A stretch of DNA of 64,000 nt, taken from assembly GCA_947573485.1 (NCBI GenBank), contig CANPGB010000001.1, positions 124,001-188,000 of the forward strand, read 5' to 3'. Position 1 is the stretch's first letter. Each line of letters opens with the position of its first letter. The position numbers and the translations under genes are program-made. Source of the DNA: an uncultured Porphyromonadaceae bacterium (GTDB taxonomy: Bacteria; Bacteroidota; Bacteroidia; Bacteroidales; Muribaculaceae). The notes beneath the pieces were generated by a model. It was not told where the DNA came from. It was given only the letters and a program-made list of their open reading frames with translations, and made no database searches. Shown here one piece after another: positions 1 through 7,131 of this stretch.

Positions 1-222
1 TCCGCGGCGGTAGTTGTTGATGAAGAGGTTGCGCATGATAGTGAAGACCCAGCCCTTGAAGTTGGTGCCTTCGGCATACTTGTCCTGGTTGTCGAGGGCC
101 TTGAGGGTGGTGTCCTGCAGCAGGTCGTATGCGTCATCGCGGTTTGAGGTGAGCATGTATGCGAAGTTGAGCATGTTGCTCTGGAGGTTCATCAGGTTGC
201 TTTGGAATGTCGAGGTTGCCAT
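1..222 (-). CDS. RNA polymerase ECF-type sigma factor, N-terminal part (truncated by window edge)
   Basis: The reverse strand reads MATSTFQSNLMNLQSNMLNF..., then a region-2 segment with DAYDLLQDTTLKAL and FKGWVFTIMRNLFINNYRR. This is the sigma-70 region 2 core-binding and -10 recognition signature of small ECF sigma factors. Only 74 codons lie in the window; region 4 should lie to the left. The ATG at 222 is preceded by a Bacteroidetes-type promoter (286-316). No anti-sigma factor is visible, though one could lie outside the window. The regulon cannot be told from this fragment. The family call is firm because the QDTTLKAL and FKGWVFTIMRN blocks are characteristic. Confidence 0.9.
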   Translation of the reverse strand, partial: MATSTFQSNLMNLQSNMLNFAYMLTSNRDDAYDLLQDTTLKALDNQDKYAEGTNFKGWVFTIMRNLFINNYRRG

Positions 223-285
223 ATCGTGAAGAATTTAGGAGTTGATTTTCGGTTTTTAAGGTGTCGCTTTTGTTGTTCGACATTG

Positions 286-316
286 CAAAGTTAGGGGCGT
301 TTTTTCCGGCTGCAAG
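286..316 (-). promoter_or_regulatory. Promoter of the ECF sigma gene
   Basis: On the minus strand there is a -7 element TAACTTTG (293 to 286) and a -33-like CTTG (316 to 313) with a 19-bp spacer. The Bacteroidetes consensus is TTTG, 19-21 bp, TAnnTTTG, so only one base of the -33 box deviates. The start codon lies about 60 bp downstream. Confidence 0.65.
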
Positions 317-490
317 TTTTTCAATGTGAATAAATGTTAATGCAATAAATTAAGCCGAAATAAGCTTATAATACACTAATATACAACACATTAAAATTGA
401 TACAAAATGTTACACAATTGTTACACATCGCCCAATGTAGCTATTTTGTAACATTTTTGTGCGGTGTTTTGCATTATATAAAAGTGCATA
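317..490. other. AT-rich intergenic stretch with TGTTACA motifs
   Basis: No gene is visible between the ECF promoter and the terminator of the epimerase operon. The sequence is AT-rich. It holds two direct copies of TGTTACACA at 408-416 and 419-427, 11 bp apart, and an inverted copy TGTAACA at 447-453. These could be protein-binding sites upstream of the sigma-factor promoter, but nothing proves this. Confidence 0.35.
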
Positions 491-518
491 AAAAACCCCG
501 GGGCGCGAACCTCGGGGT
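491..518 (-). terminator. Intrinsic terminator of the epimerase operon
   Basis: On the minus strand an ACCCCG/CGGGGT stem with a GC-rich loop is followed directly by a run of six T. It sits 27 bp after the stop codon of the epimerase gene, the last gene of the leftward operon. Confidence 0.8.
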
Positions 519-544
519 AGGTATTGTGCAGGCTTCCGCCTGTT

Positions 545-1735
545 TTATTTGGCTTCTTGTGCGGCTTTGATTTCTTTCAGAGTCGTCCACACCTGGTAGA
601 GGCCGCGCGGAACGTGGAAGCAGCCTTTCCATTTGCCGCCTTTGAGGGGGAGGAGCACCTCGCCGCGGCGGTTGAGGTAGCCGTACCACTCGGGATATTC
701 CTTGTCTTTGAAGTGCTGCCATGTGTAGTCGTGCACGCGCTTGAACCACTCGAGGCAACGCTCGTCGCCGGTGAGGGCATAGCCTTTTATCATCGAGATG
801 AGAGTCTCGATGTGCACCCACCAAAGCTTCTGGTCCCACTCGAGCTCCTGCGGGGGGCAGCCCTTGAGGTCCATGAAGTAGAATATGCCGCCGAACTCTT
901 TATCCCAGCCGTATTCGAGCATGCGCAGTGCGGTATCTTTGGCCATGGTGATGAGGTCGGGGCGGTTCATTTTCTTGCCGAGGTCCATAATGAACCACAT
1001 GGCCTCGATAGCGTGGCCGGGGTTCATGTGTCTGCCTTCGAAGCAGTCGCAGAGGGTGCCGTCTTCAAGCACGTTCTCCATAACGAGTCCACCGAGCTCG
1101 GGACGGATGAACACATCGCACACTTCGTGGAGGAAGTCGTCGGTAGTGCGGGCGAAGGCGTTTTCGTCGAGGAGGTGCTGAATCTCAAGCGAGAGGTTGC
1201 AGAGAATCATGGGCAGAGCGAAGTTCTTGAGGTTTCGCGTGCCCGGGTGAAGCTTGTTCCACTTTGCTTTGGGGTTGTCGCGACGCTCAAGTATGCGGTT
1301 CCAGGTTTTGAGGGCCACCTCCTCGTATTCTTTCTTGCCTGTGGCTTTGGCGAGCTGGCCGAAAGCCATTGTGGCGAAGGTAAAGGAGAAGATATTGTAA
1401 GGCTCGACGATAGGCTTGCCCTCGCGGGTAACGGAGAAATACCAGTTGTAGTCGCCGTCGTGGCCGTGCTCCATAAGGAATCGGGCACCCTGCTCCGCTG
1501 CCTCAAGCCATGCGGGATTCTTCTCCACGTTGTTGTAGAGCATTGAGAGGAGCCACACCTCGCGGCCCTGGAGCCATATGAATTTGTCGGTGTCGAACAC
1601 CTTGCCCTCGCGGTCGAGGCAGGTGAAGTATCCACCAAACTCTTTATCCTGGGAATTATCGAGCCAGAAAGGTACCACCGAATCGAAGAGCTCGCTTCGG
1701 TACTGCTCGATGAGCATGTCTAAGTTGTCTATCAT
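545..1735 (-). CDS. AGE/RnBP-family epimerase (probable N-acylglucosamine 2-epimerase)
   Basis: A 396-residue alpha6/alpha6-barrel sugar epimerase, the usual length for the family. Three histidine blocks are visible: NPGHAIEAMW (His241), LWWVHIETL (His308) and GCFHVPRGL (His374). The FHVPR block is typical of renin-binding-protein-type N-acylglucosamine 2-epimerases, which interconvert GlcNAc and ManNAc in the cytoplasm; cellobiose and mannobiose 2-epimerases differ here. The ATG at 1735 (MIDNLDML) is preferred over one 12 codons upstream because it matches the usual N-terminus. It is the last gene of a four-gene operon after a sugar porter. No sialate lyase, kinase or deaminase lies nearby, so the substrate remains inferred. 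Confidence 0.88.
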   Translation of the reverse strand: MIDNLDMLIEQYRSELFDSVVPFWLDNSQDKEFGGYFTCLDREGKVFDTDKFIWLQGREVWLLSMLYNNVEKNPAWLEAAEQGARFLMEHGHDGDYNWYFSVTREGKPIVEPYNIFSFTFATMAFGQLAKATGKKEYEEVALKTWNRILERRDNPKAKWNKLHPGTRNLKNFALPMILCNLSLEIQHLLDENAFARTTDDFLHEVCDVFIRPELGGLVMENVLEDGTLCDCFEGRHMNPGHAIEAMWFIMDLGKKMNRPDLITMAKDTALRMLEYGWDKEFGGIFYFMDLKGCPPQELEWDQKLWWVHIETLISMIKGYALTGDERCLEWFKRVHDYTWQHFKDKEYPEWYGYLNRRGEVLLPLKGGKWKGCFHVPRGLYQVWTTLKEIKAAQEAK

Positions 1736-1781
1736 TGTGTATGGTTTTAGTCGGTTTAGAGAATGATGCACTTATGTTTTT

Positions 1782-3230
1782 TCAAAGGGAGTCGGCCTGG
1801 GCCGCTGCTGTTGCGGCGGCAGTCTTGGGGTCTTCTTCCCAGTATTTTTCTATCTCTTCGAGGGTGCGGCCTGTGGTTTCAGGCACGCAACGCCACATGA
1901 TGAGCATATAAGGCACGCACATGGCGGCGAAGAGGAGGAATGTGCCCGCGCCACCCAGGCCTTCGAGGAGCCAGGGAGTGAGCTGCCCTACAAGGTAGGT
2001 GCCTATCCAGAGAGCAAGACCGGCGATAGACATGGCCACGGCGCGTATCTTGGTGGGATACATCTCGCTGAGGAGAACGAACACCACGGCGCATATAGAG
2101 CCTGCGCAGCACATTATATAGAAAAGGAAGAAGAACAGCAACCAAATGGATGAGAGGCCCATTGCACCGCCCCAGGTGAAGTAGGCGGCGATGAGCAGGA
2201 GCGAGACTATCATGCCGCTCACACCCCAGTATACAAGCTGCTTGCGTCCTACCTTATCAATAAGGAGCATTGCAGCCACTGTAGTAAGGGTGTTAACAGC
2301 GCCCACCATTACCTGATAGAAGAGTGAGTCGCTGCCCGAGAGACCGGCGTCCTCGAAAATTGTGGGACCGTAATATAGCACGGCGTTCACGCCCATAAAC
2401 TGGCCGAGGATAGCAATTGCGGTGCCGATAAGCACGGCGCGGAGCAAACGGGGTTTGAGTATGAGGCGCCAATCGGCACTCTCCCCTGCCCCGCGTGCGA
2501 GCGAAGCCTCTACGGCAGCGGCCTCGGTGCGGGCGGCGGTGTCGGTGGTGAACACGCGTTTGAGTATGGTGCGACCGCGGGTGCCGCGGTTGTGGGCGAA
2601 TAGCCAGCGGGGACTCTCGGGGATAAAGAATATTATTATGAAGAAGAGGAGCGCGGGCATTGTTTCCATGCCGAGCATGCCTCGCCAGGCCTCACTGACA
2701 AAGACGGTGCTCCACATGCTGCCGTCGGCAGTGGCGCCGAGCGAGTAGTTGAGGAGGCCGTAGTTCACGAGGTAGGCACCGAGAAAGCCCACAGTGATAG
2801 CGAGCTGATAGAGCGATACGAGGCGGCCGCGGTACTCGGCGGCCGCGAGCTCGGAGATGTAAAGTGGGCAGATGATAGACGCTACGCCGATACCGGCACC
2901 GCCCACTATACGCCAGAGCACAAGCTCATTGAATGAAGCCGAGAGGGCGCAGCCTATGGCCGAGGCGCTGAAGAGCACGGCCGAGATTACCATGGCGCGC
3001 TTGCGGCCGAGCATATCGCCGAGCATGCCGGCGACGGCCACGCCGCCAATAGAGCCCAGAAGGGCGCAGCCTACATACCAGCCCTGGCTCATTGCCGAGA
3101 GGCCGAACTGCTGCACCACCTGCGAGATAGTGCCCGAGATAACGGCGGTATCGTAGCCGTAGAGGAATCCTCCGAGAGCGGCCACGAAGGAGATGAAGAA
3201 GAGATAGCCTAAGTTGATGTCCTGTTTCAT
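1782..3230 (-). CDS. MFS sugar porter
   Basis: A 482-residue, 12-helix inner-membrane transporter of the major facilitator sugar porter (XylE/GLUT-like) family. Signatures are GFLYGYDTAVISG in helix 1, DMLGRKR in the loop after helix 2, PESPRWL at the end of helix 6 and VPETTGRTLEEIE after helix 12. Such proteins usually import monosaccharides by proton symport. The gene is 12 bp after the DUF4434 gene and 46 bp before the epimerase, so it probably brings in the sugar, or product, that the epimerase acts on. The sugar itself cannot be read from the sequence. Confidence 0.93.
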   Translation of the reverse strand: MKQDINLGYLFFISFVAALGGFLYGYDTAVISGTISQVVQQFGLSAMSQGWYVGCALLGSIGGVAVAGMLGDMLGRKRAMVISAVLFSASAIGCALSASFNELVLWRIVGGAGIGVASIICPLYISELAAAEYRGRLVSLYQLAITVGFLGAYLVNYGLLNYSLGATADGSMWSTVFVSEAWRGMLGMETMPALLFFIIIFFIPESPRWLFAHNRGTRGRTILKRVFTTDTAARTEAAAVEASLARGAGESADWRLILKPRLLRAVLIGTAIAILGQFMGVNAVLYYGPTIFEDAGLSGSDSLFYQVMVGAVNTLTTVAAMLLIDKVGRKQLVYWGVSGMIVSLLLIAAYFTWGGAMGLSSIWLLFFFLFYIMCCAGSICAVVFVLLSEMYPTKIRAVAMSIAGLALWIGTYLVGQLTPWLLEGLGGAGTFLLFAAMCVPYMLIMWRCVPETTGRTLEEIEKYWEEDPKTAAATAAAQADSL

Positions 3231-3242
3231 GGCATGGAGGGT

Positions 3243-4328
3243 TTAAGCGTCGGCGAGACCGAAGTATTCGCGGTAGCGGTTATAGAGATGACCGGCCTGG
3301 GCATAAGCCGACTGTGGGCTCATGAAGTGGCTGAACTCAAATGTTATGGCCTTGTCGTAACCGGCACGGCGGGCGGCTTCGAGTTTCAGGCGCAGTTTCT
3401 CGAATTTTATAGGGAAGAATTTAATGGGCATATCGCGGTCGAAGCTCTCGGCGTTAGTCCAGCACTGCATGCCGTAGCGGTCGGCCATGCGCTTGTTCAC
3501 CTCGAAGAAAGCGTCGAGCTCGTCGTAGTCGATATGGCCGTCCTGGAAAGCGCAGGCATCTACGACATCGTGTATACCGTCGAAAATCTCGCTCCACTCG
3601 CGTTCGTGTTCGGCTACACTCACGGCGTCTTCCTTGGTGAGAGCGGCGCCTGCAGCGGCCACGGCCTTCTTGCCGTCGATCCACGGCGAAATAAAGGTGG
3701 GCAGACCGCCGGAAACATCTTTGCACTGCTTACCCATGGCGTGGAACGACTCGATAGCTCCCTTGGTGGCACGGCTTATCTCGCCGCTTATATACCAGCC
3801 GCCGAAGCTGGGGTGGTGCTGTCCGTAGCGCTCCCATACTTCGTCGATAACATACTTGTTATCTTCCACTTCCCAGCTCATGTCGCCGGTATCCCAGTAG
3901 CGACCCGAGTCATAGAGGCCAAACCAGAATTTCATGCCGTGCTTGTCGGCAAGGCGGAGATACATGTCGAGGAGGTCGATATGCGGGGTGTAGCAGCCGC
4001 GTTTCGCCGTGAGATAGGCCGAGGGGTAAGTGATGAACTTGCGGTAGCCGGAGCGAATCATAATCACGGTGTCGATACCCATGGCTTTCATGTGCGCGAA
4101 ATCGGCGTCCCACTCTTTCTCGCCCCAGTTCTGGTGCGGGATGTCGTGCGAAATTTCGTCGAGGAAAGTGCCGGTGATAGGGAGCCCGGCACCACGCGGG
4201 GTCACGGTAGCGGCTGACGCCTCCGTAACGATTTGAGGAGCGGCGCTATCGCCGGCAAACACCTTTGGTATTGCGAGTGCCGACGCTCCGAGAGCCATTT
4301 TTTTCAGGAAACTGCGTCTGTTCTCCAT
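3243..4328 (-). CDS. Tat-exported DUF4434-type TIM-barrel-like protein (putative glycosidase)
   Basis: 361 residues. The N-terminus MENRRSFLKKMALGASALAI has the RRxFLKK twin-arginine motif and a hydrophobic segment, so export by the Tat pathway is likely. The mature part begins ITGTFLDEISHDIPHQNWG and continues with GIDTVIMIRSGY, KFWFGLYDSGRYW and GWYISGEIS, a pattern seen in DUF4434 proteins, which resemble glycoside hydrolase barrels. No catalytic residue can be assigned with confidence, although the Glu of YISGE is a fair candidate. It may release the sugar used by the operon. Enzymatic function is inference. Confidence 0.72.
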   Translation of the reverse strand: MENRRSFLKKMALGASALAIPKVFAGDSAAPQIVTEASAATVTPRGAGLPITGTFLDEISHDIPHQNWGEKEWDADFAHMKAMGIDTVIMIRSGYRKFITYPSAYLTAKRGCYTPHIDLLDMYLRLADKHGMKFWFGLYDSGRYWDTGDMSWEVEDNKYVIDEVWERYGQHHPSFGGWYISGEISRATKGAIESFHAMGKQCKDVSGGLPTFISPWIDGKKAVAAAGAALTKEDAVSVAEHEREWSEIFDGIHDVVDACAFQDGHIDYDELDAFFEVNKRMADRYGMQCWTNAESFDRDMPIKFFPIKFEKLRLKLEAARRAGYDKAITFEFSHFMSPQSAYAQAGHLYNRYREYFGLADA

Positions 4329-4384
4329 TGTTTCATGATATATTTATAGATAATGTGTGTATGAGGAACGAGGTGTGCCCTGCC

Positions 4385-5599
4385 CTACTCAAGCATGTCC
4401 TCGAAGGCACGGCTGCGCGCAATGACGCAGGCGCCGAGGACTCCGGCGTCGGCACCGAGCTGAGAGAGGCATATCTTGGTGTCTTTGTTGACGAGGTTGA
4501 GCGAATAGCGGCGCATGGCCACGCGTATGGGCTGCAGGAGGTAGTCGCCGGTGTTGGCAAGCACACCTCCTATAATAACTGTGTCGGGGTTGAAAATATT
4601 GATCATGCCTGCGAGCCAGCGACCGAGCTGCTGCCCGATCTCCTCTATTAACTCGAGGCAGAGAAGGTCTTCGCGGGCCACGGCGTCGAGAATATCGTCG
4701 AGCGTAATGTCGCCGTTGGCACGGTAGCGGTCGGCGATGAGCGAGTTGGCACCGGCATCGAGGCGCTGGCACAGCTTGCGGTGGAGCGCGCTGCCCGAGG
4801 CCTCGGTCTCAAGGCAGCCTTTCTTGCCGCAGTGGCATATGACCTCGTTGTCGTAGGTAACCATATGGCCGAACTCGCCTGAGAAGCCCGAGTTGCCGTA
4901 GAACACCTTGCCGTCGAGTATAAGGCCGAGACCTATGCCCCAGCTCACATTGACGAAAACCACATTTCGGTCGTTGCGGTATGAGCCGCACACATATTCG
5001 CCGTAGGCCATGGCGCGGGTGTCGTTGTCGATGCACACGTGCACGCCGATTTTGCCTGTGAGGATGTCGGCCAGAGGTTGGTCCTGCACGTTGAAGTAGC
5101 TGTAACTATAGCCCGTGCGGGGATTGACACGCCCCGAGATGTTCACGTTGAGGCTCATTATGGCGCTGCGTGACACGGGCACAGTGTCGAGGAACTCGCA
5201 TATGAGCCTGCAAAGCTCGTCGAGGCTCTCGGTGGTGTTCTCGCACACAAAGGGTATGTTGTCGGTTTTGGTAACGACACTTCCGCACAGGTCGAGCACC
5301 GCCATGCTCACGGTGCCGTTCTTGATGTCGACGCCTCCGAAATAGCACGCCTTGGGGTTGAGGCCGTAGAGAGCCGGGTGGCGGCCGCCGCTCATCTCAA
5401 GCTTGCCCTTGACCTTGATAATGTCGAGGGCAGCCATTTCTTCAAGGAACTTGTTAACAGTGGGAACACTGAGATTCAGCTTCTTGGCAAGATTGGCAAT
5501 GGTATCGTGACCGTAGTTGAGATAGTGGAAGATGATACGCTTTGCCATGAGAGCATTCTTGCTCCCTTTTTCAATGCGGGTCATCAATGGCGTTTCCAT
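4385..5599 (-). CDS. ROK-family transcriptional repressor
   Basis: 404 residues: an N-terminal winged helix-turn-helix (about 30-60, DTIANLAKKLNLSVPTVNKFLEEM) followed by a ROK sugar-binding domain. The ROK zinc motif CHCGKKGCLE (Cys255, 257, 262, with His245 in GEFGHM) is intact, and the Asp of the IDNDTRAMAYGEY block is kept. The phosphate-binding motif is degraded (GVDIKNGT instead of DxGGT), which is the NagC/Mlc repressor pattern rather than that of an active kinase. It heads the DUF4434-MFS-epimerase operon and is probably its sugar-responsive regulator. An alternative start, MTRIEKGSKN, lies five codons downstream at 5584. Confidence 0.9.
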   Translation of the reverse strand: METPLMTRIEKGSKNALMAKRIIFHYLNYGHDTIANLAKKLNLSVPTVNKFLEEMAALDIIKVKGKLEMSGGRHPALYGLNPKACYFGGVDIKNGTVSMAVLDLCGSVVTKTDNIPFVCENTTESLDELCRLICEFLDTVPVSRSAIMSLNVNISGRVNPRTGYSYSYFNVQDQPLADILTGKIGVHVCIDNDTRAMAYGEYVCGSYRNDRNVVFVNVSWGIGLGLILDGKVFYGNSGFSGEFGHMVTYDNEVICHCGKKGCLETEASGSALHRKLCQRLDAGANSLIADRYRANGDITLDDILDAVAREDLLCLELIEEIGQQLGRWLAGMINIFNPDTVIIGGVLANTGDYLLQPIRVAMRRYSLNLVNKDTKICLSQLGADAGVLGACVIARSRAFEDMLE

Positions 5600-5652
5600 G
5601 TGGCGGACGAGTTAGTTTTAGAGACGTTTGTGTGCTGGTTTATTAAGGCATG

Positions 5653-5684
5653 CAAAGATAAAAAGAATACGTTGAACCTCCAAA
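5653..5684 (-). promoter_or_regulatory. Promoter of the ROK/sugar operon
   Basis: Perfect Bacteroidetes consensus on the minus strand: TTTG (5684 to 5681), exactly 20 bp, then TATCTTTG (5660 to 5653). The ROK start codon is about 54 bp downstream of the -7 box. Confidence 0.85.
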
Positions 5685-5717
5685 CTTTTTTATAAAAATT
5701 TGGTAAGGAGGTTCAAC
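5671..5717. promoter_or_regulatory. Inverted repeat, candidate ROK operator
   Basis: GTTGAACCTCC (5671-5681) and its exact reverse complement GGAGGTTCAAC (5707-5717) are separated by 25 AT-rich bases. The promoter-proximal arm covers the -33 box and the start of the spacer, so bound protein would block RNA polymerase. A smaller perfect repeat, AACTTTT/AAAAGTT, follows at 5715-5731. Autorepression by the ROK protein is inferred from position and symmetry. Confidence 0.55.
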
Positions 5718-5752
5718 TTTTGCAAAAAGTTTATTTGAAACGGTACTCTGCT

Positions 5753-6289
5753 CTACTCCACTACGAAAATCGAGAAGTTAACAGAGCCGTAGGCGCGGTG
5801 CTCGCGGAAGCCGGGCAAGGTCGAGAAATCGTGTTTTTTGTTATGCTCCACCACAACCACCGTGCCGCTCTTCACGAGCTTGGAGCCGAGGATTTTCGCG
5901 GGGATTTCGGCAAAGCCGGGCATATCGTAGGGAGGGTCGGCAAAAATGATGTCAACGGGCGCGGGAGCGGCGTCGATATATCGGAGGGCGTCGCCGCGCA
6001 CGAGTGTGAAATTATCCACCCCCAGCTCACGGGCCACTTTCTCGATAAAGCGCTGCTGAGTGGCGGCTTTCTCCACAGCCGTCACCCTCTCGCACTCGCG
6101 GGAGAGAAACTCGAAGCTCACGGCGCCGGTGCCCGCGAAAAGGTCGAGCGCCACTGCGCCCTCGAAGTCGACGATATTCTCGAGCACGTTGAAGATGTTC
6201 TCGCGCGCGAAGTCGGTGGTAGGGCGCGCGGTGATATTGGTGGGCACATCGAAACGCCTGCGCCCGAATTTACCTCGTATTATTCGCAT
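5753..6289 (-). CDS. rsmD: 16S rRNA (guanine(966)-N2)-methyltransferase
   Basis: A 178-residue class I SAM-dependent methyltransferase. It has the RsmD N-terminus MRIIRGKFGRR, an RPTTDFARENIFNVL block, the SAM-binding motif DLFAGTG (49-55) and the catalytic DPPY (118-121). The family makes m2G966 in 16S rRNA late in 30S assembly. The start overlaps the end of the DUF3822 gene by 10 bp, so the two are translationally coupled and belong to the alaS transcript. Length and motifs are normal. Confidence 0.95.
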   Translation of the reverse strand: MRIIRGKFGRRRFDVPTNITARPTTDFARENIFNVLENIVDFEGAVALDLFAGTGAVSFEFLSRECERVTAVEKAATQQRFIEKVARELGVDNFTLVRGDALRYIDAAPAPVDIIFADPPYDMPGFAEIPAKILGSKLVKSGTVVVVEHNKKHDFSTLPGFREHRAYGSVNFSIFVVE

Positions 6290-7131
6290 AAGGGAAGGAT
6301 AACCAATGGGAAAGGAGCGTTGAAAGCCTCTCGGCCCGACCTAAGAGCCGCAGAGGGGAAGATAACGGGCATGACATAAGCTGCATAGCGCCTAAGCAAG
6401 GGCATTATGGCGTCGCGGGCGGCAGGATCGCCGCACACAAGAATCTCGTCGGTCACGGGGTCGAGCCCTGCGTACCTGAGGGTGGCCATAATGTAGTAGA
6501 GAGCGTCGTTATCGGCCGGGCAGGGATGGGTGACGGCTGCGGCGAGGCGGCCGTCAGCCCCGACGGCCACTATATCTACCTCACGGGCAGTGCCGTTGCC
6601 GTGAAAGTGGGCATATACCTTGCCGGTGTTGCCGAGCAGATTCTTGCGGCCGAAATAGCGCAGCAGGGGCGCCATGTGGCAGTGCATGCGGGGGTTGCGG
6701 AAGGTGCGCGCCAGAAAGTGCGCGAGGTCGGCGGGGAGGGTCCACACCAGCTTGGAGCCGAAATCGTCGGCGCTGTCGGTGCGCACCTCCGAGCGTGCCG
6801 GAGTACCGTCGGCATCAGATGTCAGGCGGCAATAATCGGCCACAGCGAGGGCAGTATCGGCGTCGGTGTCGGCGGGGACAAGGGTGTAGGCGCCCGTTCG
6901 CATCACGATATCGACTCCGGCGAAATCGCTCAGCAGCACGGGGGCGGCATATACAGCCTCTTCAAGCGCTTTGGCGGGGGCGAGGGTGGGGTCGAGGGGC
7001 AGCGAGAAGTTGCGGAGCGAGGAGTCTTCGACCGTCGACCATACGACAGCACGGAGCGCCCCCGCCTCGACCTGCAGTGCAAGTCGGCAGAGGCGCGGGC
7101 GCTCTATATTGGGTTGAGTGTTATCGGGCAC
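6280..7131 (-). CDS. DUF3822 family protein
   Basis: 283 residues, typical of DUF3822, a Bacteroidetes family with an ASKHA-like appearance usually found beside rsmD. The start codon is GTG at 7131, sharing one base with the alaS stop codon (TAGTG). There is no signal peptide or membrane segment, so it should be cytoplasmic. Blocks such as GKVYAHFHGNGTAREVDIVAV and NDALYYIMATLRYAGLDP match the family pattern. Its biochemical role is not established. The family call rests on synteny and these blocks. Confidence 0.8.
   Translation of the reverse strand: MPDNTQPNIERPRLCRLALQVEAGALRAVVWSTVEDSSLRNFSLPLDPTLAPAKALEEAVYAAPVLLSDFAGVDIVMRTGAYTLVPADTDADTALAVADYCRLTSDADGTPARSEVRTDSADDFGSKLVWTLPADLAHFLARTFRNPRMHCHMAPLLRYFGRKNLLGNTGKVYAHFHGNGTAREVDIVAVGADGRLAAAVTHPCPADNDALYYIMATLRYAGLDPVTDEILVCGDPAARDAIMPLLRRYAAYVMPVIFPSAALRSGREAFNAPFPLVILPLCE

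Noticed and set aside
524-1546. 340-codon plus-strand frame opposite the epimerase gene
   Set aside because: Shadow of the epimerase, which has all its catalytic histidines.
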